DNA from: Cyclobacteriaceae bacterium | GTDB taxonomy: Bacteria > Bacteroidota > Bacteroidia > Cytophagales > Cyclobacteriaceae | DNA length: 64,000 bases | Reading direction: 5' to 3' | Assembly (NCBI GenBank): GCA_019638395.1 | Contig: JAHBTX010000005.1 | Span: forward strand, 1 to 64,000 | In this document: one piece after another, positions 8,491-17,160 of the stretch | Layout of the letters: each line of letters opens with the position of its first letter | Position numbering within the stretch: position 1 is the stretch's first letter | Position numbers and translations under genes: made by a program | Notes under the pieces: model-generated | Told to the model about the DNA's origin: nothing | What the model saw: the letters and a program-made list of their open reading frames with translations, nothing else | Databases searched by the model: none

Positions 8491-8910
8491 ATGAATAAAC
8501 AAGACATCCGCTGGGCACAACGCTTTTCAAATTACAAGAAGGCTCTTGCTCAATTGGAAAGGTTTGTCAAAAAAAAGTCATTGAATGAGTTGGAGGCACA
8601 AGGTATAATTCAGTCGTTTGAATATACCTTCGAATTAGCCTGGAACGTAATGAAAGATTTGTATGAGGACCAGGGCGAATCTGGAATTCAAGGCAGCAAA
8701 GACGCTATCCGGCTTGCCTTTAAAAGGGGTTTAATTCAAGATGGTGAACTATGGATGAGTATGGTGGAAAACAGAAAACTCACCACCCATACTTATAATG
8801 AAGATACCGCTTCTAAAATGGTGAAGCTAATACAGAAAGAGTATTTTCCATGCTTTATTTCGTTATTGAAAACATTAGAAGATAGGTTGAGCCAGCAATT
8901 ATCACTTTAA
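8491..8910 (+). CDS. HEPN domain toxin of an HI0074-type HEPN-MNT pair
   Basis: A 139-residue all-helical protein of the HI0074 nucleotidyltransferase-substrate-binding family. Helices around GIIQSFEYTFELAWNVMKD and GSKDAIRLAFKRGLI are typical. The active-site motif is complete: R95-x4-H100-x-Y102 (RKLTTHTY). In characterised HEPN-MNT systems the HEPN protein is an RNase toxin, and the tyrosine of this motif is the residue modified by the MNT partner. The pair is therefore probably functional. The MNT gene starts one base after this stop codon. The start fits an ATG 78 bases from the divergent kinase gene. Confidence 0.9.
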   Translation: MNKQDIRWAQRFSNYKKALAQLERFVKKKSLNELEAQGIIQSFEYTFELAWNVMKDLYEDQGESGIQGSKDAIRLAFKRGLIQDGELWMSMVENRKLTTHTYNEDTASKMVKLIQKEYFPCFISLLKTLEDRLSQQLSL

Positions 8911-8911
8911 G

Positions 8912-9244
8912 ATGATCATGAACATTGGTTTAAGTAATTCTGTACAAACAAAAATTAATCAGGTGCTGGCTAACTATCCTGAGGTTGAGCAAGCTGTTCT
9001 GTACGGCTCGCGTGCGAAAGGAAATTTTAGAGCAGGTTCAGATATTGATCTTGCGTTGCGGGGTGAACGAATCTCATTCCGGCAAATCTTAAGTATCAAG
9101 CATCAACTTGATGAATTGCCAATTCCTTATACTATTGATGTTAATGCATTTCGTTTTATAGATAATGAAGACTTGATAAATCATATCAACCGGGTGGGGA
9201 AAGTATTTTATTCTTCAACCGTTACTTCTTACCATTCGGTCTAA
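8912..9244 (+). CDS. MNT nucleotidyltransferase antitoxin
   Basis: A minimal nucleotidyltransferase of 110 residues. It has the pol-beta-like motif YGSRAKGNFRAGSDIDLAL (31-49), with G32-S33 and the metal-binding D44 and D46. In HEPN-MNT systems this enzyme inactivates the HEPN RNase by adding AMP units to the Tyr of its RX4HXY motif. It starts immediately after the HEPN gene (either ATG at 8912 or the one at 8918). Its last 23 bases overlap the convergent GDPD gene, an unusually tight junction consistent with a transferred cassette. Confidence 0.9.
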   Translation: MIMNIGLSNSVQTKINQVLANYPEVEQAVLYGSRAKGNFRAGSDIDLALRGERISFRQILSIKHQLDELPIPYTIDVNAFRFIDNEDLINHINRVGKVFYSSTVTSYHSV

Positions 9245-10130
9245 GATTCAACGTGCGCTTAAACTTAGCTGCGCGATCGGGGTAATCGGTTATAAAACCA
9301 TCTACATCCAAACCCTTTACGGATAGCATGTCTTTCTCTTCGTTCACCGTCCACGGAATTACCCGGATTTTTTTTGCGTGTAATGCTTTTACATCATCAC
9401 GGGTAAGCAATTTGAAATATGGACTGTAAATGGAGGGTGTGAAACCAAGATCGGTCAGGTTTTCTTCCACCGATTTTTTATTTTCTACCAAAGCGGCCAA
9501 CCGAACCTCCGGGTATTTTTCATGCCAGTACTTTAAAACCCTGAAATCGAATGATTGAATCACCACACGCTCTAAAGGCAAGTATTGATCAACCAGATTA
9601 TACACCAGATCGGAAAATACTTCGGGCTTAGGATGAAACTTGTTATCGCCTTCCGGCAGACTTTTTATCTCAATGTTATAATCAACTTCGTAGCGGGTAA
9701 AATTTTTGATGTGGTTTTCAACTGCTACAATCACATCCTGCAAAATTGGTTTTGCTGCCGCTTGTTTTTTTTGTTGTGGAAATTTTTCGTTGCCTAACAA
9801 CCCGCAATCCCAACCTTTAACTTCGGCATAGGTCATTTTATAGATGTTGAATTTGCGTTCGTCTTTAGCTTTGATCGTATCGCCTTGCGGGGAAAGACAA
9901 ATAGCTGCCGACATCCATGGTTCGTGCGAAACAACCAGTTGGTTATCTTTTGTTACGGCAAGATCAAGTTCCACCGTTGTTACTCCTGAATCTAAGCCGA
10001 ATAAAAAAGCCGGAATGGTATTTTCGGGCATCAGACCTCTTGCACCGCGATGACCCTGAATATCGAATTTTGGAATATAGGTTTGGGCATAAGCCGAACT
10101 TACCAGAAGAAAGCAAATCAAAAACTTCAT
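9222..10130 (-). CDS. glycerophosphodiester phosphodiesterase
   Basis: A secreted GDPD-type enzyme (signal peptide about 1-15, ending AYAQ) that hydrolyses glycerophosphodiesters to glycerol 3-phosphate and an alcohol. Catalytic features are visible: GHRGARG with the general-base His (about 27), ENT (36-38), the metal ligands in ELDLAVTKDNQLVVSHE, and the later IEIKSLPEG and PWTVNEE segments. The TIM-barrel domain occupies the whole mature protein. It is probably periplasmic and involved in phospholipid head-group or phosphate scavenging. It stands alone, convergent to the MNT gene and overlapping its end by 23 bases. Confidence 0.93.
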   Translation of the reverse strand: MKFLICFLLVSSAYAQTYIPKFDIQGHRGARGLMPENTIPAFLFGLDSGVTTVELDLAVTKDNQLVVSHEPWMSAAICLSPQGDTIKAKDERKFNIYKMTYAEVKGWDCGLLGNEKFPQQKKQAAAKPILQDVIVAVENHIKNFTRYEVDYNIEIKSLPEGDNKFHPKPEVFSDLVYNLVDQYLPLERVVIQSFDFRVLKYWHEKYPEVRLAALVENKKSVEENLTDLGFTPSIYSPYFKLLTRDDVKALHAKKIRVIPWTVNEEKDMLSVKGLDVDGFITDYPDRAAKFKRTLNLRPNGKK

Positions 10131-10263
10131 GCTGCAAGATAATACAGGTTATTATCCTATCAAGAAATTCCAATTGCATATTCTGCTCTCAGAATTCAAA
10201 CATCTGCATGTTGCGCCACAATAAACTCGCATTCTACATCAAACTGTCTGGTGGCGCATTTGC

Positions 10264-10340
10264 TTTATCAATAAATAAACCCCGACCTAAAGGTCGGGGC
10301 TACAAATATTCCGCCCTTACAGGGCTATTCAAAATAAGCG
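10264..10340. repeat. REP-like hairpin pair, same family as the 33.3-34.0 kb array
   Basis: The 280-base gap between the GDPD and receptor genes holds a perfect nine-base stem (CCCCGACCT at 10280-10288 with AGGTCGGGG at 10291-10299), then TACAAATATTCCG and a second small hairpin CCCTTACAGGG. The linker TACAAATATTCCG also occurs at the beginning of the repeat array at about 33275, so this is an isolated copy of that family. The rest of the gap shows no gene. Confidence 0.65.
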
Positions 10341-10410
10341 TTTCGTGGTGTCCTTTACATTGTGATAACAATCTAACCAGCCACCAGATGCAAGTAACCA
10401 GCAACTTCTT

Positions 10411-13221
10411 TTACTGATTAATAATCATGCGCATGCCACCCCCTCTGCGGCCACCACCCATCGGGTTTAAGTGTTTGTTAAGTGCATACGTAAAACTTAC
10501 CATATAATAGCGGCCCAGGTTATTCATTACCTGTTGCTGTACATAGTTTTCTCCGGTTGATTGTGTTACACTGTTACTTTGATCCAACAGGTTATTAACA
10601 CCAAACTTTATTTCACCCGCATTGTTCTTTAACACAAACCGCGATATGGACATGTTCCAGAACGGAATAGTTTGCCGGAAGTCGGTGGTACTACTGGTAT
10701 AAATCAGGTAATCGAAACTGGTGTTGAATGCATACTTTTTTAAGAAGTTAAGGTTTAACTCCGAACGATAGGTTTGATTGAAATACTCCTGATCGGGCGT
10801 ATTGAAATCGTACTGCGTTAATTGCTTGCTGAAGTTGGCGCTCAAATCGAAGATTACGTATTCTTTATAGGTGTAGTTGTAACGCACCGAGCCACCCAGG
10901 TTGCGGTTGCGAACATTGTTTTCCTGGTTATTCAGTACGGTTATGCTTTCGGATAAAGAAGCGGTAGGCCCAACATTAAAACGGCTGTTTAGTTTTTTTA
11001 TTGGGAAGCCTGCGTTGAGGTTGGCATTAATACTTTGTGCGCTTTTTACATTTACCGGTCGGGTAGTGCGTACCAGGCTATCGTTAACCGATTGCGAATA
11101 CACAATGGCATTCTTTATAAGCGATGTGTTAATGAAGGCAAAGAAATTCATAAACTTTGCCGGATTAAATGAGGTATAGTTTGTGCTGATGCGGTGCGTA
11201 TAAGCTGGCTTAAGGTCAGGATTACCAACCGAAATATTGAGTGGATCGGTATTATCTACAATGGGTTGCAACTGCTGAATAGTTGGCTCTTGCATAGAGG
11301 GTTCATAATCAAAACGCAGGTGTTTAAAACTACTGAAATCGTAATTGAAGCGGGCCACCGGCAGCAGGTTCTCAAAATGCTGGTTAATGATAACGTTGCG
11401 CAGTAACAGATTTCCGGTAAGGCTCGTCATCTGATAACTTGTACCAAGTGTAACACTGTATTTTTCTTTATTCATTCTGAAATTGATTCCGGGCCTGTTA
11501 TACACATAGTTGCTGGTATATTGATTACTGAGGCCGTTATTAAACAGGGGTGTGCCGCTTTCCCAATCAAAAACCTGCCTGTCAACCTCGTTTCGGTTGG
11601 TAGAAAAATTATAGTTGGCCTCCAGGTATTTTCTGCCTCCCAATGGTTCGGTATAAGAAAGCGATGCACCCATTGTTTGATTCTGGGTTTTCTGCGTGTT
11701 GGTTTGATCGATGTTTTGTTCGGTGCCCAACAGGTTAAAAATATTGCTTGAGTTTTGCGAGCCTTGGCCTTCGGTATCGGTAAAGCCAAAGTTAACAGTG
11801 GTTGCAAGTGAACGACCTTTTTTTGCAAAGCGGTGCCGCCACAACACGTTGGCGTTTACATTCTTTGATGTTTGGGCATTGTAAGTAGAACGTTCGCTTT
11901 CATTTTGAACAGCCGTGTTACCTATATTCATGGTTTTGCTTTGGCTGTAGCTGTTGGATTCCGACTCGGTGTAAGAAGCATTTGCGGTTGCCCGAATGGT
12001 ATTAGCCGAATCAATGTTATGATCGATCATTAATGTAGCGCGATGATTATCGTTGGTGCTCAGTTGGCGGCTATTCTGGTTAAAGTTATAAGTGCCAATA
12101 TTGGGTAACGTATTAACACGGTTCAGCGAACTACTCACATTTCTATCCAGGTGATTATAGAAATAGCTGGAGGTGAGTTTAGTGTCTTTATTCAGGTCTT
12201 TATTAAAGTTAACACCTCCGGCATAGTTGGTCATAATACCACTTTGCCGTCCGCCAAAGTTGATGGCTGGCCCCCCACCCGATGTACCGCCTGCATTTCC
12301 ACCAAAAGTAACAGTGCGGGTTCCGCCTCCTCCGCCCAACATGCTTTGTGCACCACCCGAAAAGTTCATGAAGTCACCAACGGAAAATCCTTGCTCGTTA
12401 ATGTTGTTTCCCATTCCCAGAAATGAAAGTTGCTGGCCTTTAGAAAATTTGTTTACGCTACCGGTTGCCTGAAAGCGATCATTTGTACCATAACCAGCCA
12501 TCAGGTTTCCGAATGCACCGTTGCGCTTTTCTTCTTTTAGCTCCAGGTTAATTGTTTTTTCGCGCTGGCCATCATCAATGCCGGTAAATTGCGCATTGTC
12601 TGATTTGCGATCGAATACTTGTACTTTTTCAACCGCATCGGCAGGTAAATTGCGGGTAGCTAATTTCGGATCGCGACCAAAAAATTCGCGACCATCTACC
12701 GTAACGCGTTGCACTTGTTCGCCCTGTGCCCGTACCGTGCCATCGGTTTCCACTTCTATACCCGGCATTGTTTTAAGCAAATCTTCCACGTTGGCATTGG
12801 CTTTTGTTTTGAACGAACCGGCATTAAACTCAATGGTATCTTTCTTAACAGTAACCGGATTTTTCTCGCCTTTAATTACAACAGCATCCAATTCTTTGGT
12901 TTGAGGTGCCAATTTTATTTTACCTACTTCAATAGTGGCAGGTTCGGGCGGGGTGCTTATGCGTTGCATGTGGCTGGCATATCCTACAAATGTTACTTTA
13001 AGCAAGTACTCGCCTTTGTTAACATTTTTGATTTCGAAAAAACCTTTCAAATCGCTTACACCAAAATTTACCAGTGTAGAATCTTTTGAGTTTAATAACA
13101 TCACCGTAGTAGAGGGCAATGCAGAAGATAGCGTATCGGTTACCTGCCCTTTAATTGTAAACTTTTGAGCCTGCGCAGTATAAGCTGCCAACACCAACAT
13201 CAATAGTAAAACCTTCTTCAT
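10411..13221 (-). CDS. outer-membrane beta-barrel receptor (TonB-dependent type) with carboxypeptidase-like N-domain
   Basis: A 936-residue outer-membrane protein. It has a signal peptide (about 1-18), a CarboxypepD_reg-like beta-sandwich (about 22-110), a plug domain (about 125-230, with the LLKTMPGIEVETDG and VTVDGREFFGRDP strands), and then a C-terminal beta-barrel of the outer-membrane beta-barrel family seen in large Bacteroidota receptors. A Gly-rich loop lies at about 270-330. The protein ends in a Gly/Arg-rich tail (MGGGRRGGGMRMIINQ) rather than the usual terminal aromatic. It follows a GLPGLI gene on the same strand by 92 bases, a frequent pairing in this phylum. The transported substrate is not known. 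Confidence 0.9.
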   Translation of the reverse strand: MKKVLLLMLVLAAYTAQAQKFTIKGQVTDTLSSALPSTTVMLLNSKDSTLVNFGVSDLKGFFEIKNVNKGEYLLKVTFVGYASHMQRISTPPEPATIEVGKIKLAPQTKELDAVVIKGEKNPVTVKKDTIEFNAGSFKTKANANVEDLLKTMPGIEVETDGTVRAQGEQVQRVTVDGREFFGRDPKLATRNLPADAVEKVQVFDRKSDNAQFTGIDDGQREKTINLELKEEKRNGAFGNLMAGYGTNDRFQATGSVNKFSKGQQLSFLGMGNNINEQGFSVGDFMNFSGGAQSMLGGGGGTRTVTFGGNAGGTSGGGPAINFGGRQSGIMTNYAGGVNFNKDLNKDTKLTSSYFYNHLDRNVSSSLNRVNTLPNIGTYNFNQNSRQLSTNDNHRATLMIDHNIDSANTIRATANASYTESESNSYSQSKTMNIGNTAVQNESERSTYNAQTSKNVNANVLWRHRFAKKGRSLATTVNFGFTDTEGQGSQNSSNIFNLLGTEQNIDQTNTQKTQNQTMGASLSYTEPLGGRKYLEANYNFSTNRNEVDRQVFDWESGTPLFNNGLSNQYTSNYVYNRPGINFRMNKEKYSVTLGTSYQMTSLTGNLLLRNVIINQHFENLLPVARFNYDFSSFKHLRFDYEPSMQEPTIQQLQPIVDNTDPLNISVGNPDLKPAYTHRISTNYTSFNPAKFMNFFAFINTSLIKNAIVYSQSVNDSLVRTTRPVNVKSAQSINANLNAGFPIKKLNSRFNVGPTASLSESITVLNNQENNVRNRNLGGSVRYNYTYKEYVIFDLSANFSKQLTQYDFNTPDQEYFNQTYRSELNLNFLKKYAFNTSFDYLIYTSSTTDFRQTIPFWNMSISRFVLKNNAGEIKFGVNNLLDQSNSVTQSTGENYVQQQVMNNLGRYYMVSFTYALNKHLNPMGGGRRGGGMRMIINQ

Positions 13222-13313
13222 GTAATTGCTTAGTTTAATTGTGGTTCATATTTATAGGCACACACTTCTTCCTATTCCCGTAAGGAGTTAATTTTTTACC
13301 AGAATATGTTAGT

Positions 13314-14096
13314 TTAATTTCTGATCGTCATTCCGCGCCCGCCCATTTGTTTCATTTGCTCTTCCATCAACTTACGAAACTCGGCTTGTGTGGTTTTTGT
13401 GCCGCTGGTTGGTTCTTTCAATTCATTTTTCTTCAACTCGCGTAACTCAACTGTTTTTGCAACGATAACCCGTTCGCCATTATTCATGTCAATAGCCAGT
13501 ACGGCACCGGGTAATGTGTTGTAGCGCTCGGGCCCCAGAAATGGCCGGATCTTATCGGTGTACCAGGCTGTGATTTCGGTTGTGCGCACTTGTGGCTCTC
13601 TTTTTGTTTCTGAAGCACCCGGCCCACTTATTACCATTGTTGGTATGGTGTCGGTTCGGGTAAAGTAAGCCATGCGGCATTCGTAACCGGCTATGGTTTT
13701 TACCTGATCGCCAAATTTCCAGGGCGACATTTGCACCGAATCCTCGATCAGGTAATTCTTGCCCATAAATTCCTGCTTCGAGATTATTTTACCTGAATGA
13801 TGCATGTACATTTCGGTATTGGGCATGCGAAAGGACATGCGCATACCGCCATTTGAAAATTGCTCTTCTTCATCTTCAATAACAGTTTTATAGAGCGACT
13901 CAGCACTATTAAAAAACAATTGCTGTTTGGTAGTGCGAAACTCCGGAATCATGGCCTTCATAGCTTCGCGCTCGGCCGGAATATTGCGGTGCATGTTTAT
14001 TTTTTGTTCGTACAGAATAACACCGGACTGACCCATTACCACATGTGCGGCTGCTAATGACACCAGAATGCCCACCAAAAGAATTACTTTTTTCAT
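13314..14096 (-). CDS. GLPGLI family protein
   Basis: A secreted protein of 260 residues belonging to the GLPGLI family of Bacteroidota, which has no assigned biochemical role. The start is set at MKKVILLVGILVS (complement 14094-14096), which gives a clean signal peptide; the longer frame is implausible. Family landmarks include YECRMAYFTRTDT (about 155-167), ITAWYTDKIRPFLGPERYNTLPG, the variant of the name-giving motif, and a basic Gly-rich C-terminus (MGGRGMTIRN). The end resembles the Gly/Arg-rich tail of the adjacent receptor. It probably forms an operon with that receptor and is divergent from the two-component system. Confidence 0.88.
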   Translation of the reverse strand: MKKVILLVGILVSLAAAHVVMGQSGVILYEQKINMHRNIPAEREAMKAMIPEFRTTKQQLFFNSAESLYKTVIEDEEEQFSNGGMRMSFRMPNTEMYMHHSGKIISKQEFMGKNYLIEDSVQMSPWKFGDQVKTIAGYECRMAYFTRTDTIPTMVISGPGASETKREPQVRTTEITAWYTDKIRPFLGPERYNTLPGAVLAIDMNNGERVIVAKTVELRELKKNELKEPTSGTKTTQAEFRKLMEEQMKQMGGRGMTIRN

Positions 14097-14133
14097 AGTA
14101 GAAGATATTTGCATTTGAAACATAAATACAACG

Positions 14134-14141
14134 CAAATGTA
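14134..14141 (-). promoter_or_regulatory. -7 box (TACATTTG) for the GLPGLI-receptor operon
   Basis: The minus strand reads TACATTTG at 14141-14134, an exact match to the Bacteroidota TAnnTTTG -7 element, 38 bases before the GLPGLI start. No convincing -33 TTG is found at the expected distance, so the call is tentative. Confidence 0.4.
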
Positions 14142-14239
14142 TGGGCTTAGATAGCCTGAATGAGTTAATAGTTCTAAAATCAAGGTTAATTAAGGTTAAA
14201 AGGCAGCAAGTAGGTGCGTTATACCTTTACCTTTGTAAG

Positions 14240-15703
14240 GTGAAGAAGAATAAAGACCGGCTAGCGCTACTCCTCATTATCAGCAGCATAGGTTTGTTGC
14301 TGGCGCTGCAAGCGTTCTGGTTATCCAACTCGTACGAGAAGGCTTATTTTGACCTGCGCAGGGAAACGAATGGATTATTTCGAACAACCATTTTTGCCAT
14401 GCGCGATTCGTTGTTCACACAAAGTATTTCACCTATTCTTCCAGATTCCATTGATCACTTTGCCAAGCAGAGGGAAATTGACTCTGTATGGAGAAAATTA
14501 CCAGAAGCATCATCGCAGGTTCGTGTTTATATTAATGCTCAAAACATTAAGGAAGATACAATTGGAAAAATCCTAAGACCCCTGGCCGGGCGCCTGCGTA
14601 CCGCGCAATTCTCAAACGGCAAGAGTTTTGTCATCCAGATGACGCCCGACTCGCTCTCGGTGGACTCCATTAATTATCATTTTAGTAAAGCATTAAAAAA
14701 TAATGACCTGAATGTATCGTTTAAAGTTCAGACTAAAACTCAAAGACCTCCGCGAATAGATTTTTCAGTAGGAAGATTCCGGATGAATGAACCGCAATGG
14801 GAAGATTCCATAACCAATCGGGTATATTCAAATTCAATTTATTCTGATTGGGTAAGGTTCGATCCAATAAACCATTACTCCGTAATTCTATCCGGCTTCC
14901 GGCCACTGCTGTTACAACAAATTGCGCCTCAAATTTTATTCTCGGTCTTTCTTACGCTATTAACCACCATTGCCTTTGTAGTAATGTACCGCAACATCCG
15001 CGCACAGCAAAAGTTGATGGAACTAAAAAATGATTTCATCAGCAACATTACGCACGAATTAAAAACTCCCGTAACAACCGTGGGTGTTGCCCTGGAGGCG
15101 ATCAAAAATTTTAAAGGACAAAACAATCCAGAGTTAACAAGCGAATACCTTGACATTGCACAAAACGAATTAAACCGGTTAAACATTCTTACCGATAAAA
15201 TTCTGAAGACGGCCATCTTCGAAGACAAAGGCGTTGAATTTAATGCGGAGCCAGTTGATCTGCAACAATTAGTAAGTCAGGTGTTGGGCTCTATGAAACT
15301 TGTGTTCGATAAACAAAAAGCAAATGTTGATTTTAGAGCCGAGGGCAGCGACTTCAATTTAATAGGCGGCTCTACTCACTTAACCAGTGTAGTGTATAAC
15401 CTGTTGGACAATGCTTTAAAGTATAGTCCGGTTGAACCCCGCATTTCTATTTTACTGCAAGAGAATAAAGAAACTATTACGCTTCGCATTAAAGACAACG
15501 GCATGGGCATTGCGCACGAATACAAAAAGAAAGTATTTGAAAAATTCTTTCGTGTGCCTACTGGCGATGTACATAATATTAAAGGTTATGGCTTAGGATT
15601 AAGTTACGTGGCTCAAGTAGTTAAAAGCCATAACGGAACCATCGAAGTAGAAAGTGAACTCGGTAAAGGAAGTGCGTTTATTATCCAATTGCTAAGAAGT
15701 TAA
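14240..15703 (+). CDS. sensor histidine kinase (HisKA type)
   Basis: A membrane-bound histidine kinase with two transmembrane segments (about 8-26 and 222-242) flanking a 195-residue periplasmic sensor region, then HisKA (phospho-acceptor His272 in NITHELKTP) and HATPase_c (NLLDNALKYS, DNGMGI, GYGLGLSYV). I prefer the GTG at 14240, because KKNKDRLALLLIISS is then a normal N-terminus; an ATG at 14141 is possible but adds 33 unrelated residues. Its response regulator follows 49 bases downstream. It is divergent from the GLPGLI-receptor operon, which it may control. Confidence 0.9.
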   Translation: MKKNKDRLALLLIISSIGLLLALQAFWLSNSYEKAYFDLRRETNGLFRTTIFAMRDSLFTQSISPILPDSIDHFAKQREIDSVWRKLPEASSQVRVYINAQNIKEDTIGKILRPLAGRLRTAQFSNGKSFVIQMTPDSLSVDSINYHFSKALKNNDLNVSFKVQTKTQRPPRIDFSVGRFRMNEPQWEDSITNRVYSNSIYSDWVRFDPINHYSVILSGFRPLLLQQIAPQILFSVFLTLLTTIAFVVMYRNIRAQQKLMELKNDFISNITHELKTPVTTVGVALEAIKNFKGQNNPELTSEYLDIAQNELNRLNILTDKILKTAIFEDKGVEFNAEPVDLQQLVSQVLGSMKLVFDKQKANVDFRAEGSDFNLIGGSTHLTSVVYNLLDNALKYSPVEPRISILLQENKETITLRIKDNGMGIAHEYKKKVFEKFFRVPTGDVHNIKGYGLGLSYVAQVVKSHNGTIEVESELGKGSAFIIQLLRS

Positions 15704-15752
15704 CCAAGGCGTCAGTGCGCTTTTAAAGTATCCTGAAGCTTAATCAAAGTAA

Positions 15753-16442
15753 ATGAGTAAAGTCAAAATTCTATACGTAGAAGACGAACCCTTTCTGGGG
15801 CGCATTGTAAAAGAAAGCCTGGAAGTGCGCGACTTCGAAGTACGCATGGTTGCTGATGGCAAGTTGGTGAGTTCGGTGTTCGATGAATTTAAACCTGACA
15901 TTTGCGTATTGGATATTATGTTGCCCAATAAAGATGGGTACGCCATCGCGCAAGATATTCGCAAAAGTAGCGCAGCAATTCCCATTATTTTTGTTACTGC
16001 CAAAACACAAACCGAAGATTTATTAAAAGGCTTTGAAGTAGGCGGCAACGACTATCTGCGCAAACCGTTTAGCATGGAAGAGTTGATTGTGCGCGTAAAT
16101 AATCTTTTACAGCTCACACAAAAACTCGCGGCAAGTCCAAAAGAAAATGTTCTGCTGGGTGAATATGAGTTTGTGCCACATCGGTATGAGCTTCGAAGAA
16201 AAGGAAACGTAAAAAAACTTTCGCACCGCGAGGCCATGCTGTTGCAAATTCTTGCTGAACATCAAAACAACCACATCGACCGCAAAACCATGTTGCTGCG
16301 GGTGTGGGGCGATGATTCTTTCTTTAACTCACGCAACCTTGATGTGTACATAACCAAACTGCGCGATTATTTAAGAGAAGATTCTTCCATTGAGATTATC
16401 ACTATCAAAGGTGTGGGCTATCATTTTGTGGTGGGTAATTAA
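15753..16442 (+). CDS. OmpR/PhoB-family response regulator
   Basis: A two-domain response regulator of 229 residues. The receiver domain (about 4-118) has the acidic pair ED at 10-11, phospho-acceptor D54 in CVLDIMLP, the Thr in FVTAK and the Lys in YLRKPF. The C-terminal winged helix (about 133-227) has LSHREAMLLQIL and a recognition region ending TIKGVGYHF, as in OmpR/PhoB. It is the partner of the histidine kinase just upstream and the likely output regulator of this locus. Confidence 0.94.
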   Translation: MSKVKILYVEDEPFLGRIVKESLEVRDFEVRMVADGKLVSSVFDEFKPDICVLDIMLPNKDGYAIAQDIRKSSAAIPIIFVTAKTQTEDLLKGFEVGGNDYLRKPFSMEELIVRVNNLLQLTQKLAASPKENVLLGEYEFVPHRYELRRKGNVKKLSHREAMLLQILAEHQNNHIDRKTMLLRVWGDDSFFNSRNLDVYITKLRDYLREDSSIEIITIKGVGYHFVVGN

Positions 16443-16553
16443 GGAATCCTATGGCATAAAGAGGCTTCATTCAAAATCTATTGTAACGATAACAAACCCG
16501 GAACAATCGAAACTTTTACTTAGCTTTACTGGTAAGAATTAATTTGTTGTTTC

Positions 16554-16838
16554 ATGGGTAAAGTTTTAATTCTTGCTAACTATATCTTCCTGATTTACGG
16601 AACAGATATTTATGAGAAACGAAAGCACATACACGTTACTTACGCACACCGGGGTTATAAACGCGCATGTAAATTTTGGCTCGATCCAGAAATAACTTTG
16701 GATACAAATAAAAAAGGGGATTTTAGTGAATCCGAATTTAATGAAATAAAAAAGCTGATTATTGAACACAAAGAATTACTAATAAATCAACTTGAACTTT
16801 TTTATTCTAATCAACCTGTTAAAGCAATAAGAAAATGA
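16554..16838 (+). CDS. DUF4160 domain protein
   Basis: A 94-residue protein of the DUF4160 family. It has the short N-terminal beta strand with FLIYGTD, the family HIHV segment (EKRKHIHVTY, about 23-32) and a helical second half (FNEIKKLIIEHKELLINQL). DUF4160 and DUF2442 genes are very often adjacent, as here, and are predicted from neighbourhood to be a toxin-antitoxin-like pair; no biochemical function is established. The stop codon overlaps the DUF2442 start (ATGA), so the two are co-translated. Confidence 0.85.
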   Translation: MGKVLILANYIFLIYGTDIYEKRKHIHVTYAHRGYKRACKFWLDPEITLDTNKKGDFSESEFNEIKKLIIEHKELLINQLELFYSNQPVKAIRK

Positions 16839-17068
16839 CAACTACCACACTACTTCCAGCTATTAGAAATATAGAGTTTGTTGATAGCAGCATAATGTTT
16901 GTTTACCTTGATAACGACCGAACCTTTATTGTGCCGTTGGATAAATTTCCAACTATCAAACGGTTAACTCCAGCGCAGCGGAAAAGTTTTGAAATCATTG
17001 ATGATACCAATTTATCGTTTCTTGACATTGACGAGGTCTACTCCGTAAGTGAGTTGATTGGTATCTAA
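16835..17068 (+). CDS. DUF2442 domain protein
   Basis: A 77-residue protein of the DUF2442 family: a small beta fold whose strand order is visible in FVDSSIMFVYLDNDRTFIVPLDKFP, followed by LTPAQRKSFEIID and the C-terminal FLDIDEVYSVSELIG. It overlaps DUF4160 by four bases. Such proteins are often annotated as the partner or antitoxin of a small two-gene module, but this is inferred only from gene order. No DNA-binding motif is evident. Confidence 0.85.
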   Translation: MTTTTLLPAIRNIEFVDSSIMFVYLDNDRTFIVPLDKFPTIKRLTPAQRKSFEIIDDTNLSFLDIDEVYSVSELIGI

Positions 17069-17138
17069 AATTAAAACTCCAAAGGTAGGTTGAAAAAACC
17101 TGATGGGTAAGCGAAGATTTAAGGGTTAATCAGTAGCT

Positions 17139-17156
17139 TAGAGTTACCAAACTCTA
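17139..17156 (+). promoter_or_regulatory. hairpin just before the MFS start codon
   Basis: TAGAGTT (17139-17145), a four-base loop and AACTCTA (17150-17156) form a perfect seven-pair stem ending four bases before the ATG at 17161. It occupies the ribosome-binding region and could dampen or regulate initiation of the transporter gene. Confidence 0.35.
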
Positions 17157-17160
17157 CCGC

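Noticed and set aside
9917-10417. A 166-codon plus-strand frame over the GDPD start and the repeat gap
   Set aside because: The first part is antisense to GDPD and the rest runs through the REP-like hairpins.
13230-13319. An 11-base direct repeat TTAGTTTAATT at 13230-13240 and 13309-13319
   Set aside because: It is AT-rich and occurs only twice; chance is sufficient explanation.
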